Source of the DNA: Phoenix dactylifera
Taxonomy: Eukaryota > Streptophyta > Magnoliopsida > Arecales > Arecaceae
DNA: 64,000 nucleotides
Direction: 5' to 3'
Assembly: GCF_009389715.1 (NCBI RefSeq)
Contig: NC_052405.1
Location: 10,928,694-10,992,693 of the forward strand
The stretch's first letter is position 1; each line of letters begins with the position of its first letter. Made by a program: the position numbers and the translations under genes. Under the pieces are notes generated by a model. That model had not been told where the DNA came from, made no database searches, and saw nothing but the letters and a program-made list of their open reading frames with translations. Positions 62,906-64,000 of this stretch are shown one piece after another.

Positions 62906-64000
62906 CTAAGCAGGAAAAGTTGGTGGCAATAGATAACAATGAACTCACAGAAAACTAATCCAGCAACAATATATTACTGTTAAGAATTGCTGATGAACAC
63001 ATGCTAATCCCCAATAACAGGCAAAAAGAAAAGATGCCACTCTTTTTAAACAAGCATAACTGAAGAGAGTAATTCAAAAACTTAATGTAAGTAATGATAC
63101 TTTTTAAACAATGAAATAGAATATTCATATAGGATACAACCTTCTTTCTTGCACTAAAAGGCACCAATGACATGTGCAGGGCATTAAAATGGTTTAATCT
63201 TTTATCCAGCATATTGCATATTAGATTGATGCGGAACCCACAAACTTACATTTAACAGGATGTAGCAATACCAGACCAGTGCTTAGAGCAAAAGGTTTAA
63301 ACGAACTGGCACAGTAATATTTGACAGTTTAGGTCAACAAATTATGGGTCTCTTTAGGTGGATACGACCCAAAAATCAATTTTTTTTAGCATTCCTAGAT
63401 ATGTCAATAAACCTAAAAAAACATTTGTCAACATTTTTAAGGATATTCCTTGGATATGTTTACTTTTTGTAAACTTGGATCTTATTGACAATTTTAGCCA
63501 AGTTTGCAGATCCTTAAGTAGATGCACTTGTATAAAAATGAAAGAACTTAACATAAAATAAATGATGTACAAGTGCCTGATGATATCTACCTGGCCAACC
63601 ATAAATGCTCATGCATAGGACAAGAGTATTGTAGGCAAGAAATATTGTTAACCATGTAGAAATTATGAGGTAGGTTGTAATTGCAGTAAATCATTTTCAT
63701 AAGCATCAGAGCCACAACTTTAAAAACATCTTGAAATGGTACATGAGCAAGAGAGCAAAGTCCTCTCCCCAATATAACCATACTATATTCATGCTGATTA
63801 TAGTAGAACACAAAATATATATTTAACAATAAAATTCTACCAAGACATCTATTCATTTGTACAGAAAACCCTTATAACTAAGTTAATTTCCTGCCAAAAC
63901 ATGGTCTACATGCTAATCTGGACCAAACACAAAATTGCTTAATGTTGGCCGTAAAAACTATTTGCAAAGGAACCTTATCACATTTTTCATGCCAGATCCA
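62906..64000 (-). other. Intron of the Tat-SF1-like gene
   Basis: Because the first visible exon starts with two bases of a split codon, this 1.1 kb must be intron (possibly with an unrecognised exon). It is AT-rich with no domain-like frame. Confidence 0.55.

Overview
This is nuclear DNA from a flowering plant, most likely a non-grass monocot; palm-like is my inference from long AT-rich introns, gene content and repeat types. Genes are split into many exons, splice sites are GT/AG, and promoters and 5' leaders are locally GC-rich. Transposon debris fills introns and spacers. There are no rRNA, tRNA or CRISPR features that I can support.

Layout, left to right. (1) 1-5.6 kb is gene-free and repeat-rich: a SINE with a target-site duplication, a decayed copia-type LTR and a LINE RNase H tail. 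(2) 6.1-17.5 kb, plus strand: V-ATPase subunit H in 11 coding exons. (3) 20.1-24.1 kb, minus strand: FRS copy 1, a FAR1/FHY3-family transcription factor gene. (4) 27.0-39.5 kb, plus strand: eIF2 gamma in 8 coding exons with a 7-kb intron. (5) 42.2-45.5 kb, minus strand: FRS copy 2. (6) 50.4-53.5 kb, minus strand: FRS copy 3. (7) 60.1 kb to beyond the right edge, minus strand: the C-terminal exons of a Tat-SF1/CUS2-like splicing factor. VHA-H and FRS1 converge, FRS1 and eIF2 gamma diverge from a shared 2.8-kb spacer, and eIF2 gamma converges on FRS2.

The genes do not form a pathway. Three are housekeeping genes (proton pump, translation initiation, splicing). The FRS genes are three same-strand paralogues descended from a Mutator-like transposase. 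Each has a FAR1 zinc-binding domain, a MULE transposase core, a SWIM zinc finger and an AT-hook. I rebuilt all three to their stop codons: after the large exon they share a run of small 3' exons of almost fixed length (37, 37, 22-23 codons and a short last exon) although the sequence of those exons has diverged strongly.

Points most worth checking: an apparent one-base loss at a VHA-H splice donor, with a possible in-frame rescue donor upstream; a compensated donor/acceptor shift in FRS1; a family of GGTACC-rich hAT-like MITEs with 8-bp duplications; an Au-type SINE with a perfect 12-bp duplication; a 36-bp micro-retroposon with a perfect 15-bp duplication; and two inverted-repeat elements able to fold into long hairpins. 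I found no convincing new biochemical system. The novelty lies in gene structure and mobile elements.
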